The translations under genes were made by a program, and so were the position numbers. A DNA stretch of 64,000 nt, taken from positions 124,001 through 188,000 of the forward strand of contig NZ_JABMKX010000004.1 of assembly GCF_013204885.1 (NCBI RefSeq), read 5' to 3'. The notes under the pieces were generated by a model, which was not told where the DNA came from, ran no database searches, and was given only the letters and a program-made list of their open reading frames with translations. This DNA comes from Paenibacillus tritici (GTDB taxonomy: Bacteria; Bacillota; Bacilli; Paenibacillales; Paenibacillaceae). Positions 48,194 through 56,324 of the stretch are shown in pieces. How positions within the stretch are numbered: the stretch's first letter is position 1; each line of letters starts with the position of its first letter.

Positions 48194-49771
48194 ATGACGA
48201 GAGGACCTGTGATCGGAACGGCAACCATGGTGGTCAGCCCGCACTATCTGGCATCGGCAGCGGGGGCGCGGATCTTGGAGAAAGGCGGCAACGCCTATGA
48301 TGCGGCCGTTGCAGTCAGCGCTACGCTGGCTGTGGTCTACCCGCATATGACCGGGCTCGGCGGCGACGCCTTCTGGCTGACCTACAGCGCTGGTGAAGGG
48401 CGCGTGCGGGCCTATAATGGCAGCGGACGCTCGGGCTACGCCGTCCGCCGGGACTGCTATGCCGGGGAGGGGGCCATCCCGCGCCGGGGGGTACGCAGCG
48501 CCATTACGGTACCCGGAATGGCGGATAGCTGGGAGGCCGTCCAGCGGGAGTATGGACGGCTGACGCTCGCGGAGGTGCTGGAGCCGGCTATCGGCTACAG
48601 CGCCGGGGGATTCCCGCTGTCGCCCGACCAGCACGGGGGCAGCCTGCTGGCCGGAGCCGCGCTGACTCCCGAAGCGGCGGCGGTCTATCTTCCCGGCGGC
48701 CGGATTCCGGCGGCAGGCGCAAGGTTCGTGCAGCGGCAGCTGGCCGGGACGCTGCGGACTTTGGCGGCGGGAGGCCGGGATGCTTTTTATAAAGGGAGCA
48801 TTGCTGAAGAGATAAGTGAATATATGCTGGCTTCCGGCGGCTATCTGACCCGGGACGATTTCGCTGATCACCACGGGAGCTGGGTAGAGCCGCTCAGCAC
48901 GGATTACCATGGATATACGGTCTATCAGGTTCCGCCCAACTCGCAGGGATTCACGGCGCTTATGGCGCTTAACATATTGGAGCATTATGACTTCGCAGAC
49001 ATCGCGCATGGGTCGTATGAATATTATCATCTGCTTGTGGAGGCGCTGAAGCTGAGCTTCCGCGACCGGGACCGGGTGCTTACAGACCCGGACTTCAGCA
49101 GCATTCCGCTGGAACACTTGCTGGGCAAGCCCTATGCGGCTGAGCTGGCAGCAATGATCTCCCCCCGGCAGGCGTCTGTAATAAACAGTGAACCGGTCGG
49201 CCGGGATACGGCTTATGCTGCTGTGGTGGATGGGGAGGGCAATGCGGTTTCGTTTATTCAGAGTCTGTATTTTGAGTTCGGGTCAGGCGTGGTAGCCGGG
49301 GATACGGGCATTCTGCTGCAGAACAGAGGGTCCTTCTTCTCGCTTGATCCGGCCCACATCAATCGGCTGGAGCCGCATAAGCGCACATTCCATACGCTGA
49401 TGCCGGCGATGGCCTGCCGGGAGGGCAAGCCTGCCTACCTCTATGGCACACAGGGCGGTGAAGGGCAGCCGCAGACCCAGACCCTGCTGCTCACGCGGAT
49501 GCTTCACTACGGCATGGACCCGCAGACTGCGGTGAATGAACCCCGCTTCGTCTGGGGCAGAACCTGGGGAGATCCGACCCAGGAGCTGAGAGTCGAGAAC
49601 CGGGTGGAGGCCACAGTGCGGGCGGAACTGGCGGAAGCAGGGCATCTTGTCCGCGAGGCAGGGAGCTATGACGGTATAGTGGGTCATGCCCACGCCATCT
49701 CGGTGGATGACAACGGCTACCGCAGCGGAGGCACGGACCCGCGTTGTGACGGAGCGGCCATCGGGTGGTAG
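48194..49771 (+). CDS. Gamma-glutamyltransferase-family amidohydrolase (HpxW-like, oxamate)
   Basis: The 525-residue protein has the N-terminal-nucleophile GGT fold. Features are SAAGARILEKGGNAYDAAVA, the oxyanion GLGGDAFWLTY, and the self-cleavage site G-R-D-T339-A-Y followed by AVVDGEGNAVSFIQS. GTQGGEGQPQ and the end AHAISVDDNG follow. There is no signal peptide, unlike glutathione-degrading GGTs. In Klebsiella the GGT homologue HpxW hydrolyses oxamate to oxalate and ammonia at the end of ureide breakdown. The neighbouring amidase and the puc genes here make that the most likely role. Plain GGT activity is the alternative. Start ATG lies behind GGAAAGGCGG. Confidence 0.75.
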   Translation: MTRGPVIGTATMVVSPHYLASAAGARILEKGGNAYDAAVAVSATLAVVYPHMTGLGGDAFWLTYSAGEGRVRAYNGSGRSGYAVRRDCYAGEGAIPRRGVRSAITVPGMADSWEAVQREYGRLTLAEVLEPAIGYSAGGFPLSPDQHGGSLLAGAALTPEAAAVYLPGGRIPAAGARFVQRQLAGTLRTLAAGGRDAFYKGSIAEEISEYMLASGGYLTRDDFADHHGSWVEPLSTDYHGYTVYQVPPNSQGFTALMALNILEHYDFADIAHGSYEYYHLLVEALKLSFRDRDRVLTDPDFSSIPLEHLLGKPYAAELAAMISPRQASVINSEPVGRDTAYAAVVDGEGNAVSFIQSLYFEFGSGVVAGDTGILLQNRGSFFSLDPAHINRLEPHKRTFHTLMPAMACREGKPAYLYGTQGGEGQPQTQTLLLTRMLHYGMDPQTAVNEPRFVWGRTWGDPTQELRVENRVEATVRAELAEAGHLVREAGSYDGIVGHAHAISVDDNGYRSGGTDPRCDGAAIGW

Positions 49772-49847
49772 GCGGCTGGATTCGCTCGCAGCGAAGCGGG
49801 AGAGACTGAATAACCCGGCCCGGCCGGGAGGAAAGGCAGGGAGCAGC

Positions 49848-51350
49848 ATGGCTCTTCATAATCTGCACGGCGCATTCCGGGTACCGGAGCTTGAGGTTCC
49901 CGGCAGCGGACACGGGGTTTTGCAAGGTCTAACCTTCACGGTAAAAGATGTCTTCGCAGTAGCCGGGCACCGTTCTTCCGCCGGCAATCCAGACTGGCTG
50001 CGCAGCCATGAACCGGCGGCGGCACATGCAGCCGCTGTCCGCAAGCTGCTGGAAGCGGGAGCTACGCTGCGGGGGGCTGCCCACACCGATGAACTGATGT
50101 ACAGCCTCGGCGGTGAGAATTATCATTACGGCACACCGGTGAATCCGCGCGGGGAGAACCGGATTCCCGGCGGTTCATCCAGCGGGTCTGCGGTGGCGGT
50201 GGCCTGCGGAAGTGTGGATTTCGCCCTTGGTACGGATACCGGAGGATCGGTGCGTGTTCCTTCGGCTTATTGCGGCGTCTTCGGCTTTCGGCCAACACAC
50301 GGCGCGGTGTCACTGGAGGGAGTGATTCCGCTGGCACCGGGTTTTGACACGGTGGGCTGGATCGCGGGAAGTACGGAGCTGCTGCTGAAGGCAGGCCGCG
50401 TTCTGCTCGGGCCTGTGGACAGCGGCGGAGCCGGGGCTGCCTGTAGCGGGGATAACAGCATGGAGCAGAGCGGGGGAAGGATGGACAAGTCTGCTGGTGA
50501 GTACATGGATGTGAATGGAAGTGAGTGCGCCGGCAATCGTACGAATGCGAATGGAAGTGAGTGCGCTAGTAATCGTACGAATGCGAATGGAAGTGAGTGC
50601 GCTAGTAATCGTACGAATGTGAATGGAAGTGAGTGTGCTAGTAATCGTACGAATGCGAATGGAAACGGGTATGCCGGTGACCATACGAATGCGAATGGAA
50701 GTGAGTGCGCCGGTAATCGTACGAATGTGAATGGGAGCAACCCCGCGGGTAACCGCAGGCCCGCCCGTCTGTTCATCCCGCCGGAAGCATGGGCATTAGC
50801 TGAGCCGGACAGCGCGGCCTTCCTGAAGTCGGGCCTGGATAAGCTTCAGTCAGGGGCTTCCTTGCAGGCTGCTGAAGCAGTGATTGCCCCCGAAGGCTTG
50901 AAGACCTGGATGGATGTCTTCCGGGAACTGCAGGGTGCCGAGATCTGGGTAACCCATGGCGAGTGGATCGGACGGGAGCAGCCGGTCTTCGGGCCGGATA
51001 TTGCCGCCCGGTTCGCTTGGGCGGCGGGGCTGGCCGGGGCGGATCACAGCCCCGCCCTTGCCCTGCGCAGCCAGATTGCTCAGCGGCTGCGGGCGTTGCT
51101 CGGGAATGACGGCTGTCTCGTCATTCCGACTGTGCCGGGGCCGGCTCCGCTGCGCGGGGCTGCGCCGGAGCAGCTGGAGCGCAACCGCAGCGGAGCCATG
51201 ATGCTTAGCTGCATGGCCGGACTGGCCGGGCTGCCGCAGGTTACGCTGCCGGTGGCGGGACCCGGCGGATTGCCGCTGGGACTCTCGGTCATCGGCGGGC
51301 CTGGACAAGATCTTGAACTCCTGTCGTGGATACAGGAGATATGGCTGTAG
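49848..51350 (+). CDS. Amidase-signature hydrolase (HpxY/AtzF-like) with inserted repeats
   Basis: ATG 49848 (behind GGAGGAAAGGCAGGGAG) gives 500 residues. The amidase Ser-cisSer-Lys triad is visible: TVKDVF for Lys, IPGGSSSGSAVAVACG for cis-Ser, and TDTGGSVRVPS for the nucleophile. GTPVNPRGENR and an RPTHGAVSLEGVIPLAPGF segment are typical of AtzF/HpxY-like enzymes. Between residues 223 and 306 seven 12-residue repeats interrupt the chain, a surface loop expansion absent from the family. In Klebsiella HpxY is linked to oxalurate breakdown, so oxalurate-to-oxamate is the inferred reaction. Confidence 0.75.
   Translation: MALHNLHGAFRVPELEVPGSGHGVLQGLTFTVKDVFAVAGHRSSAGNPDWLRSHEPAAAHAAAVRKLLEAGATLRGAAHTDELMYSLGGENYHYGTPVNPRGENRIPGGSSSGSAVAVACGSVDFALGTDTGGSVRVPSAYCGVFGFRPTHGAVSLEGVIPLAPGFDTVGWIAGSTELLLKAGRVLLGPVDSGGAGAACSGDNSMEQSGGRMDKSAGEYMDVNGSECAGNRTNANGSECASNRTNANGSECASNRTNVNGSECASNRTNANGNGYAGDHTNANGSECAGNRTNVNGSNPAGNRRPARLFIPPEAWALAEPDSAAFLKSGLDKLQSGASLQAAEAVIAPEGLKTWMDVFRELQGAEIWVTHGEWIGREQPVFGPDIAARFAWAAGLAGADHSPALALRSQIAQRLRALLGNDGCLVIPTVPGPAPLRGAAPEQLERNRSGAMMLSCMAGLAGLPQVTLPVAGPGGLPLGLSVIGGPGQDLELLSWIQEIWL
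50514..50765 (+). repeat. Seven 36-bp in-frame repeats inside the amidase gene
   Basis: The unit encodes NGSECASNRTNA with small changes (NGSECAGNRTNV, NGNGYAGDHTNA, NGSNPAGNRRPA). Because the unit is 12 codons, gain or loss of copies keeps the frame. Confidence 0.9.
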
Positions 51351-51410
51351 CTGCTATGCAGGCAGCTCAAGGATCAGCGGGGCCTGAGCCAGGCGCTGCA
51401 AGTATTGTTG

Positions 51411-51487
51411 TTACAAGTGGATAACTTGTAAGGAATAATCATCTAAGCTCTAGTTCTCTGTACGCAGAGAATTAGGGCTTTTTATTG
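51411..51487 (+). terminator. Terminator of the GGT-like/amidase operon
   Basis: A 16-bp stem with two wobbles (51445-51460 / 51465-51480; AAGCTCTAGTTCTCTG) and TACG loop is followed by TTTTT. Upstream an additional inverted repeat TTACAAGT-GGATA-ACTTGTAA (51411-51431) lacks a T run. Confidence 0.85.
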
Positions 51488-51564
51488 AAATATAAGAATT
51501 TATAGGTTGCACACGATGGTGAAGCCGTTTCTACTTGCACAGCACTCTTATTGTGGATGAGAAT

Positions 51565-51860
51565 TGGAAATCCAAAGGATAAATGCTCAGAGCTGCCTAA
51601 AGTCGGCTACACCTAGTGGGAACAAAGGACTAATCCTTCTGTTTCTGCCGAGTGTGGTTGAAGGAGAGTAATGAAGAGTAGTAGTGCACCTGAATTCAGC
51701 GGACGCGGGCTAAATGAGCCAATAAGGAGCATTAATGCACCTGAATTCACCGGACGCGGGCCAGATGAGCCAATGAAGAGCATTAATGCACTTAAATTTA
51801 CCGGACGGGGGCTAAATGAGCAAATGAAGAGCATTAGTGCACCTTGTTACGGCGAAGACC
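51565..51860. repeat. 51-bp repeat array C
   Basis: TGCAC (once TGCAC-T) recurs at 51685, 51736, 51787 and 51838, 51 bp apart, with AGG-A-GCAT-TA-ATGC-A-CCT hairpins and CCG-GACG-CGG hairpins. Two earlier, diverged units (about 51565-51660) resemble array A (for example AAGGA-CTAA-TCCTT). It belongs to the same family as arrays A and B. No gene with a ribosome site is seen in 51,488-52,450. Confidence 0.8.
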
Positions 51861-51889
51861 ACCAGAAGTCGGCGAATGGAGAATGGTTA

Positions 51890-51935
51890 GGAAACGGCAC
51901 CGTCCTTTAAGAGGACGGCGAAGCCGTTTCTGCTT
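51890..51935. repeat. Hairpin with duplicated flank
   Basis: AAACGGC...CCGTCCT and AGGACGG...GCCGTTT (about 51893-51932) form a long interrupted hairpin. GAAGCCGTTTCT-x-CTTG here also occurs at about 51522, followed in both places by TGTGGAT(G/A)AGA, an imperfect duplication flanking array C. Confidence 0.55.
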
Positions 51936-52079
51936 GTGTGGGAATTATAATATCCGTCTGTTGTGGATAAGAGGGGCATAGCGTGGGCCGGATGTATTCG
52001 AAAACAAACATGTCTTTCAAGGCACAACTCCAGCATGAAAATGAGCAGCGCGCCTAAAACAGAACGTCGTCTGTTCATC

Positions 52080-52245
52080 TATTTAAACAAACTTTAACGA
52101 AAAACCGAACACAATTAGACTGGACGCGCCGCGTAAGCCGAATGTAATCGAAAAACCGAACACAATTGGACTGGGAGCGCCGCGTAGGCCGTGCGTTTAT
52201 CACAGGTTGTGCCAAATGTATGCGGAAAACCGAACACAATGTGCG
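52080..52245. repeat. Repeat array D (AAAACCGAACACAAT units)
   Basis: AAAACCGAACACAATT with a GC-rich GCGCCGCGTA(A/G)GCCG segment repeats with a 51-bp spacing (CC at 52105 and 52156), and a third copy follows 74 bp later. A diverged fourth copy may lie near 51,990. Confidence 0.7.
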
Positions 52246-52440
52246 GGTGCGAGTACGAGGCGTAGACGGTCTGCCCTGGAAAGGGGCAGACGGTAGGGGG
52301 AGGTAGCCATACGAAAATGGTCGGGACCGCAGAGGTTCTTACATTATCTATCCGCAGGGTGATCGGGTTCCTTAGCATTCATTCGTAATTGGTTATCCGA
52401 TAACAGCCCATAAGCCGATAAATCCACCGTTAACGTAATA

Positions 52441-52471
52441 TTATCTAACACAAACGAATAATAATCTAACA
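52441..52471. promoter_or_regulatory. ATCTAACA motifs upstream of pucR
   Basis: TTATCTAACA (52441-52450) and ATCTAACA (52464-52471) match, inverted, TGTTAGATAAC at 54845-54855 upstream of the transporter lipoprotein gene. A shared operator, possibly for PucR, is suggested; it does not match the B. subtilis PucR box. Confidence 0.45.
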
Positions 52472-52498
52472 TTAATCTTCCCAATAGGGTTCATTTTA

Positions 52499-52529
52499 TC
52501 TATAATGTTACATAAAGTAACATTATAGA
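52499..52529. promoter_or_regulatory. GlnR/TnrA-type palindrome upstream of pucR
   Basis: Two perfect 13-bp arms (52499-52511 and 52517-52529) separated by ATAAA contain TGTTACATAAAGTAACA (52506-52522). It agrees with TGTNANAWWWTNTNACA at 12 of the 13 fixed positions. The left arm includes a -10-like TATAAT (52501-52506), so binding would cover the promoter. This ties the locus to nitrogen status. Confidence 0.75.
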
Positions 52530-52570
52530 CCGTAAGCAACATTATGAAACCACAAAAGGAGGGGTGGCCT

Positions 52571-54145
52571 ATGCATCTTACCGTGGAAGAAGCGTTGTCC
52601 ATTTATCCTTTATCCGAAGCCAAGCTTATCGCAGGGTCCAGGGGGAAACACCGGATTGTGAAGTCGATCAATGTGATGGATGCACCGGATATCTCCGACT
52701 GGATCAAAGAAGGGGAAATGCTGCTGACCACAGCCTATCTGATCAAGGATAGCCCGGGGGATGCTTCGGCACTGCTGCAGACGCTGAACCGCCGCGGCTC
52801 GGCGGGGCTGGGGATTAAGCTGGGCCGGTTCTGGGATGCTGTGCCGCAGTCGCTGATTGCCGAAGCGGAGCAGCTGAATTTCCCGCTCATCGAGCTTCCG
52901 TTCCAGTTCACGTTCTCCGATCAGATGAATGGCCTGTTCCGTGCGGAACTCTCACGCAGCGTAGGTGTCCTCCAGAGCATGATGGAGAAGCAGCGGCTGC
53001 TGATGCGCCTCGCTTTGCGTTCCGGACGCAGCCGTCCGCTGCCGGACTCCGTCTCCGAGGTGATCGGTTATCCGCTGGCAGTTATCAGCGCCCGGGGGAC
53101 GGTGGTCTTCAACAATTCGGGATACTCCGAGAGCGAGCTGCTGGAGGGCTGGCCCTGGCAGCCCCGCAACCAGCGCTTCCGGCTCGGCGGGGGCACGGGC
53201 TTCCGGATTCCTCTGCTCCAGGCAGGGAAATGCCAGGGGTATCTTCACTATTGTGATATTGATCCCTTGCTGCTGCCTGTGGAGGAGAGTCTGTTCGTCC
53301 AGGGAGCGGAGCTAATCTCTTATCACATTCATGCCGGGCTGGAGGATTATTTCGAGCATGCCGGACACCGTGAATTCAGCGGGCTGCTGCGGCGTTACCT
53401 GAAGGACGGACTGAAATCTGCAGAGCTGTCGCAGGCAGCGCTCAAGCTCGATATTACGCTGCTTCAGTCCCCGTTTCAGCTTGTGCTTACCGAGGTGACC
53501 GCTGCGGGAGAGGCCCGGCAGGGAGAGCTGCTGCGTCTGAAGGAGGAGTATTCGGAGCATCCGGCGCTGCAAGGGCAGGGGGCGATTCACTGGATGATGG
53601 AAGAAGGGCTGCTCTCGCTGTATCCGGCCGGACCTTATCAGCCGGAGCGGTTCCGGGAGCTGATTCGTGAATGCTTCGGCAGCCTGAAGTCCGATCAGGG
53701 GGAGGGCCCGCGGTCCGCTGTCAGCAGCGTGAAGGTGAGGCCGGAAGAGTTGAAGGAAGCTTTTGCCGAGATTACAGAATGTATAGGAATGTCCCGGCAG
53801 TGGGGGGCGCATGGAAATGTGGTGCATTACCGCCAACTGGAGCTTGATTTGCTGCTCAGCAAGATTCCGGCAGCGACCATGGAGCGTTATTACAGCGGCA
53901 GCCTGCGCGGATTGCTTAGCCGGGAGCCGGAATACGTCAAGGAGATGCTCCATACACTGGAGGTTTATCTGGAGAATGACGGCCATGTGAATGAAACGGC
54001 TAAGAAGCTGTTTATTCACCGCAATACGGCGACTTACCGGATGGAGAAGCTTAGCGAGCTGCTGGATGTGGATTTCAAAAAAATCAATGATCTTATGAAG
54101 CTAAAGCTGGTATTCCTGTTCCGCAGCATGCTGGAGCGTGAATAA
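52571..54145 (+). CDS. pucR: PucR-family purine catabolism regulator
   Basis: ATG 52571 follows AAAGGAGGGG (52555-52564); ATG 52544 is upstream of that site and rejected. The 524-residue protein has an N-terminal PucR domain (about 1-125, LTVEEALSIYPLSEAKLIAG and INVMDAPDISDWIKEGEMLL). A central variable sensor/GGDEF-like region follows, then a C-terminal HTH_30 (KEMLHTLEVYLENDGHVNE, KKLFIHRNTATYRMEKL). In B. subtilis PucR activates the purine degradation genes and responds to allantoin-type intermediates. It lies between the two halves of the catabolic locus. Confidence 0.9.
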   Translation: MHLTVEEALSIYPLSEAKLIAGSRGKHRIVKSINVMDAPDISDWIKEGEMLLTTAYLIKDSPGDASALLQTLNRRGSAGLGIKLGRFWDAVPQSLIAEAEQLNFPLIELPFQFTFSDQMNGLFRAELSRSVGVLQSMMEKQRLLMRLALRSGRSRPLPDSVSEVIGYPLAVISARGTVVFNNSGYSESELLEGWPWQPRNQRFRLGGGTGFRIPLLQAGKCQGYLHYCDIDPLLLPVEESLFVQGAELISYHIHAGLEDYFEHAGHREFSGLLRRYLKDGLKSAELSQAALKLDITLLQSPFQLVLTEVTAAGEARQGELLRLKEEYSEHPALQGQGAIHWMMEEGLLSLYPAGPYQPERFRELIRECFGSLKSDQGEGPRSAVSSVKVRPEELKEAFAEITECIGMSRQWGAHGNVVHYRQLELDLLLSKIPAATMERYYSGSLRGLLSREPEYVKEMLHTLEVYLENDGHVNETAKKLFIHRNTATYRMEKLSELLDVDFKKINDLMKLKLVFLFRSMLERE

Positions 54146-54189
54146 CGGGCCATCCGTAGAAGAATGCCATGAAAAAGGAGTGGAGAACA

Positions 54190-54792
54190 ATGAAGGTGGC
54201 CGGAATCTATCTGGCGGCAAGCCGGAGCATAGGTGCAAACGTCTCTGCAGGTTCTCTGAACCGGACGGGGGACAGTTCCCCCGGTGCAGCAATGCTCCGT
54301 GAGCTGGAGAACTGCGGGCTGGAGCCGCTGGTGGTGGTCGTCCGGGCCAATGATCCATTAAGCTGGCTGCCGCCCGCCGAGAACCTGGAGAACACCCGGC
54401 GCATTGAGACTTGTCTGACGGCACACCTGGGCTTGTCGTTCTCGCTTCGCTGCGGTCTGAATGCTGTCTCTCCGTTTCAGCCGGATGCGGTAGTCATTGC
54501 GGATGCAGACCAGCCGCTAATCGAAGCGTCCTATGTCCGCCGGTTAATCCATACCTTTGAGCAGGAGCAGGGGCTTGATTATGTCGCAGGTACCCGTGAA
54601 GGGCTTCAGATGGCGCCTGTTCTGTTCGCCAGATCGTTGTTTGGCGGACTTCAGGAGCTGGACGACGGGGACGGCATAGCGGCCATTATACGATCTCCGG
54701 AATACAAGGGCATAACATTACAGGAGGAGGCTGACCGGATGTTCACAGAGGCGGAGCTGCCGGGAAGCTTCGGGAAGCTGCGGTGGAAATAG
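54190..54792 (+). CDS. pucB: PucB/MobA-like nucleotidyltransferase
   Basis: ATG 54190 follows AAGGAG (54175-54180); ATG 54169 precedes it. The 200-residue protein has the NTP_transf_3 fold: VAGIYLAASRSIGANVS at the nucleotide site (the usual GxSxRMG is degenerate), VVIADADQPLI with metal Asp, and late TREGLQMAPVLFARS. PucB assists molybdenum cofactor maturation for xanthine dehydrogenase in B. subtilis. No dehydrogenase genes are visible here, so they would be elsewhere or the protein has another role. Confidence 0.8.
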   Translation: MKVAGIYLAASRSIGANVSAGSLNRTGDSSPGAAMLRELENCGLEPLVVVVRANDPLSWLPPAENLENTRRIETCLTAHLGLSFSLRCGLNAVSPFQPDAVVIADADQPLIEASYVRRLIHTFEQEQGLDYVAGTREGLQMAPVLFARSLFGGLQELDDGDGIAAIIRSPEYKGITLQEEADRMFTEAELPGSFGKLRWK

Positions 54793-54940
54793 GGTGCGCG
54801 TTGGGACGGCAATGGACAGTGAATTCTTTATTTTCCGAAAATGTTGTTAGATAACCTCACTCATATTACAGATAATTTGAAGTAACTTCGTGCATCAAGC
54901 ACAAAACCAGCCGCGGTTCTTATCACGCAATACAAAGCTA

Positions 54941-54980
54941 TGTTATATAAATTTACGTAACTGCTGCGCCTCAGTATAGT
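54941..54980 (+). promoter_or_regulatory. Transporter operon promoter with weaker GlnR/TnrA-like box
   Basis: TGTTATATAAATTTACG (54941-54957) fits TGTNANAWWWTNTNACA at 11 of 13 fixed positions. It overlaps a -35 TTTACG (54952-54957), which lies 17 bases before TATAGT (54975-54980). Confidence 0.6.
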
Positions 54981-55035
54981 AGAGATACATTAATGGCCAC
55001 AGCCATTAGGAGAGATCTTCTGGAGGAGGAGTATT

Positions 55036-56211
55036 ATGAAAAAAAGGGGTCAGGCAGCAGTCACATTCAGCTTGATAACCATGTTCCTGCTGGCGGTGAT
55101 CTTAAGCGGGTGCGGCACGAACAATACAGCATCGAATACGAATGCAGCGGCAACGGAGGCGCCTGCGGCAAGTACAGCACCGGCAGACAGCGGGGCAGCA
55201 GCAACAGAGCCGACAGCAGAGAAGCCGACGGTTGCTTTTGTCTATATCGGGCCTCCGGGTGACGGCGGATATACGTATCAGCATGATCAGGGCCGCCTGT
55301 ATATGGAGAAGGAGCTGGGGATCAAAGCGGATTTCGTGGAGAATGTACCGGAAAGCGCCGACGCCGAGCGGATCATCACGGAACTCGCACAAAACCATGA
55401 TATTGTGTTCACCACAAGCTTCGGCTATATGGACTTCACCTTGAACGTAGCCGGCAAATTCCCCAATGTGAAGTTCCTTCATGCCTCCGGTTACAAGACA
55501 GCCGAGAACATGGGGACATACTTCGGCAAAAACTATCAGGCCAGTTATCTGTCCGGGATTGCAGCAGGCAAAATGACGAAGAAAAATCATCTGGGTTACG
55601 TAGGAGCCTTCCCGATCAGCGAAGTGATCTATAATCTGAACGCCTTCACCCTGGGGGCGCAAAGTGTAAACCCTGATATCAAGGTGGATGTGGTATGGAC
55701 CAACACCTGGTATGATCCGGCGACTGAACGTCAGGCGGCTATCAGCTTGCTTGACAAAGGCGCAGATGTCCTGCTGGCCTACCAGGATTCACCGGCTACG
55801 CTTCAGGCGGCGGCGGAACGGGGCGCTTTTGCCGGAGGAAATGACTCGGATATGGGAAAATATGCACCGGATAACTATCTGACCAACCCTGTATGGAACT
55901 GGGGCCCTTATTACGTCAAAGCCGTTCAGTCCGTCATGGACGGAACCTGGAAGAGCGAGCGGTACTCCGGCGATATGGCGGACGGTATGGTTGAGCTTGC
56001 ACCGTTTGGCAACAAGGTTCCGGAGGATGTGAAGCAGCTGGTGGAAGACGCCAAGACCAGAATCATCAGCGGTGAGCTGGAGGTATTCACCGGCCCGATC
56101 TCGGACAACAAAGGCAAGGTCGTGGTTCAGGAGGGGCAGAAGCTGACGCTTGAAGAAGTGCTTGCCATGAACTGGCTGGTCCAGGGTGTGGAGGGCTCGA
56201 TCCCGCAATAA
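55036..56211 (+). CDS. BMP-family substrate-binding lipoprotein (purine/ureide ABC importer)
   Basis: The 391-residue protein has a lipoprotein signal (lipobox LSGC at about residue 26), an Ala/Thr-rich spacer and a BMP/PnrA-type binding domain: VAFVYIGPPGDGGYTYQHDQ, NHDIVFTTSFGYMDF, HASGYKTAENMGTYFGK, GYVGAFPISEVIYNLNAF. BMP proteins bind nucleosides and related purines; in this locus urate, allantoin or another ureide is possible. ATG follows GGAGGAGG. A strong hairpin separates it from the ATPase gene, which usually gives higher expression of the binding protein. Confidence 0.9.
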   Translation: MKKRGQAAVTFSLITMFLLAVILSGCGTNNTASNTNAAATEAPAASTAPADSGAAATEPTAEKPTVAFVYIGPPGDGGYTYQHDQGRLYMEKELGIKADFVENVPESADAERIITELAQNHDIVFTTSFGYMDFTLNVAGKFPNVKFLHASGYKTAENMGTYFGKNYQASYLSGIAAGKMTKKNHLGYVGAFPISEVIYNLNAFTLGAQSVNPDIKVDVVWTNTWYDPATERQAAISLLDKGADVLLAYQDSPATLQAAAERGAFAGGNDSDMGKYAPDNYLTNPVWNWGPYYVKAVQSVMDGTWKSERYSGDMADGMVELAPFGNKVPEDVKQLVEDAKTRIISGELEVFTGPISDNKGKVVVQEGQKLTLEEVLAMNWLVQGVEGSIPQ

Positions 56212-56249
56212 CCGCAGCTTCAGCTTTATATATTCATACAGCACAGCCT

Positions 56250-56294
56250 TACGGGTGGGGCGGGGTCCGCGGTTCGGAGCCTTCCCCACCCGTA
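56250..56294 (+). other. Stable hairpin after lipoprotein gene
   Basis: TACGGGTGGGG (56250-56260) pairs perfectly with CCCCACCCGTA (56284-56294), with inner pairing TCCG/CGGA. There is no T run. It probably protects the lipoprotein mRNA end or attenuates the downstream genes. Confidence 0.7.
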
Positions 56295-56324
56295 CTATAA
56301 CTATCAGGAGAGGAGCGTCCCGCC

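Noticed and set aside
48155..49117. A 320-codon minus-strand ORF opposite the GGT-like gene
   Set aside because: Arg/Pro/His-rich shadow frame without ribosome site; the GGT motifs are on the plus strand.
51613..51910. Repeat ORFs on both strands in array C
   Set aside because: Same reason as arrays A and B: open in several frames through the 51-bp period, without start signals.
53312..54019. A 235-codon minus-strand ORF inside pucR
   Set aside because: Antisense shadow with no start signal; the PucR and HTH_30 domains are clear on the plus strand.
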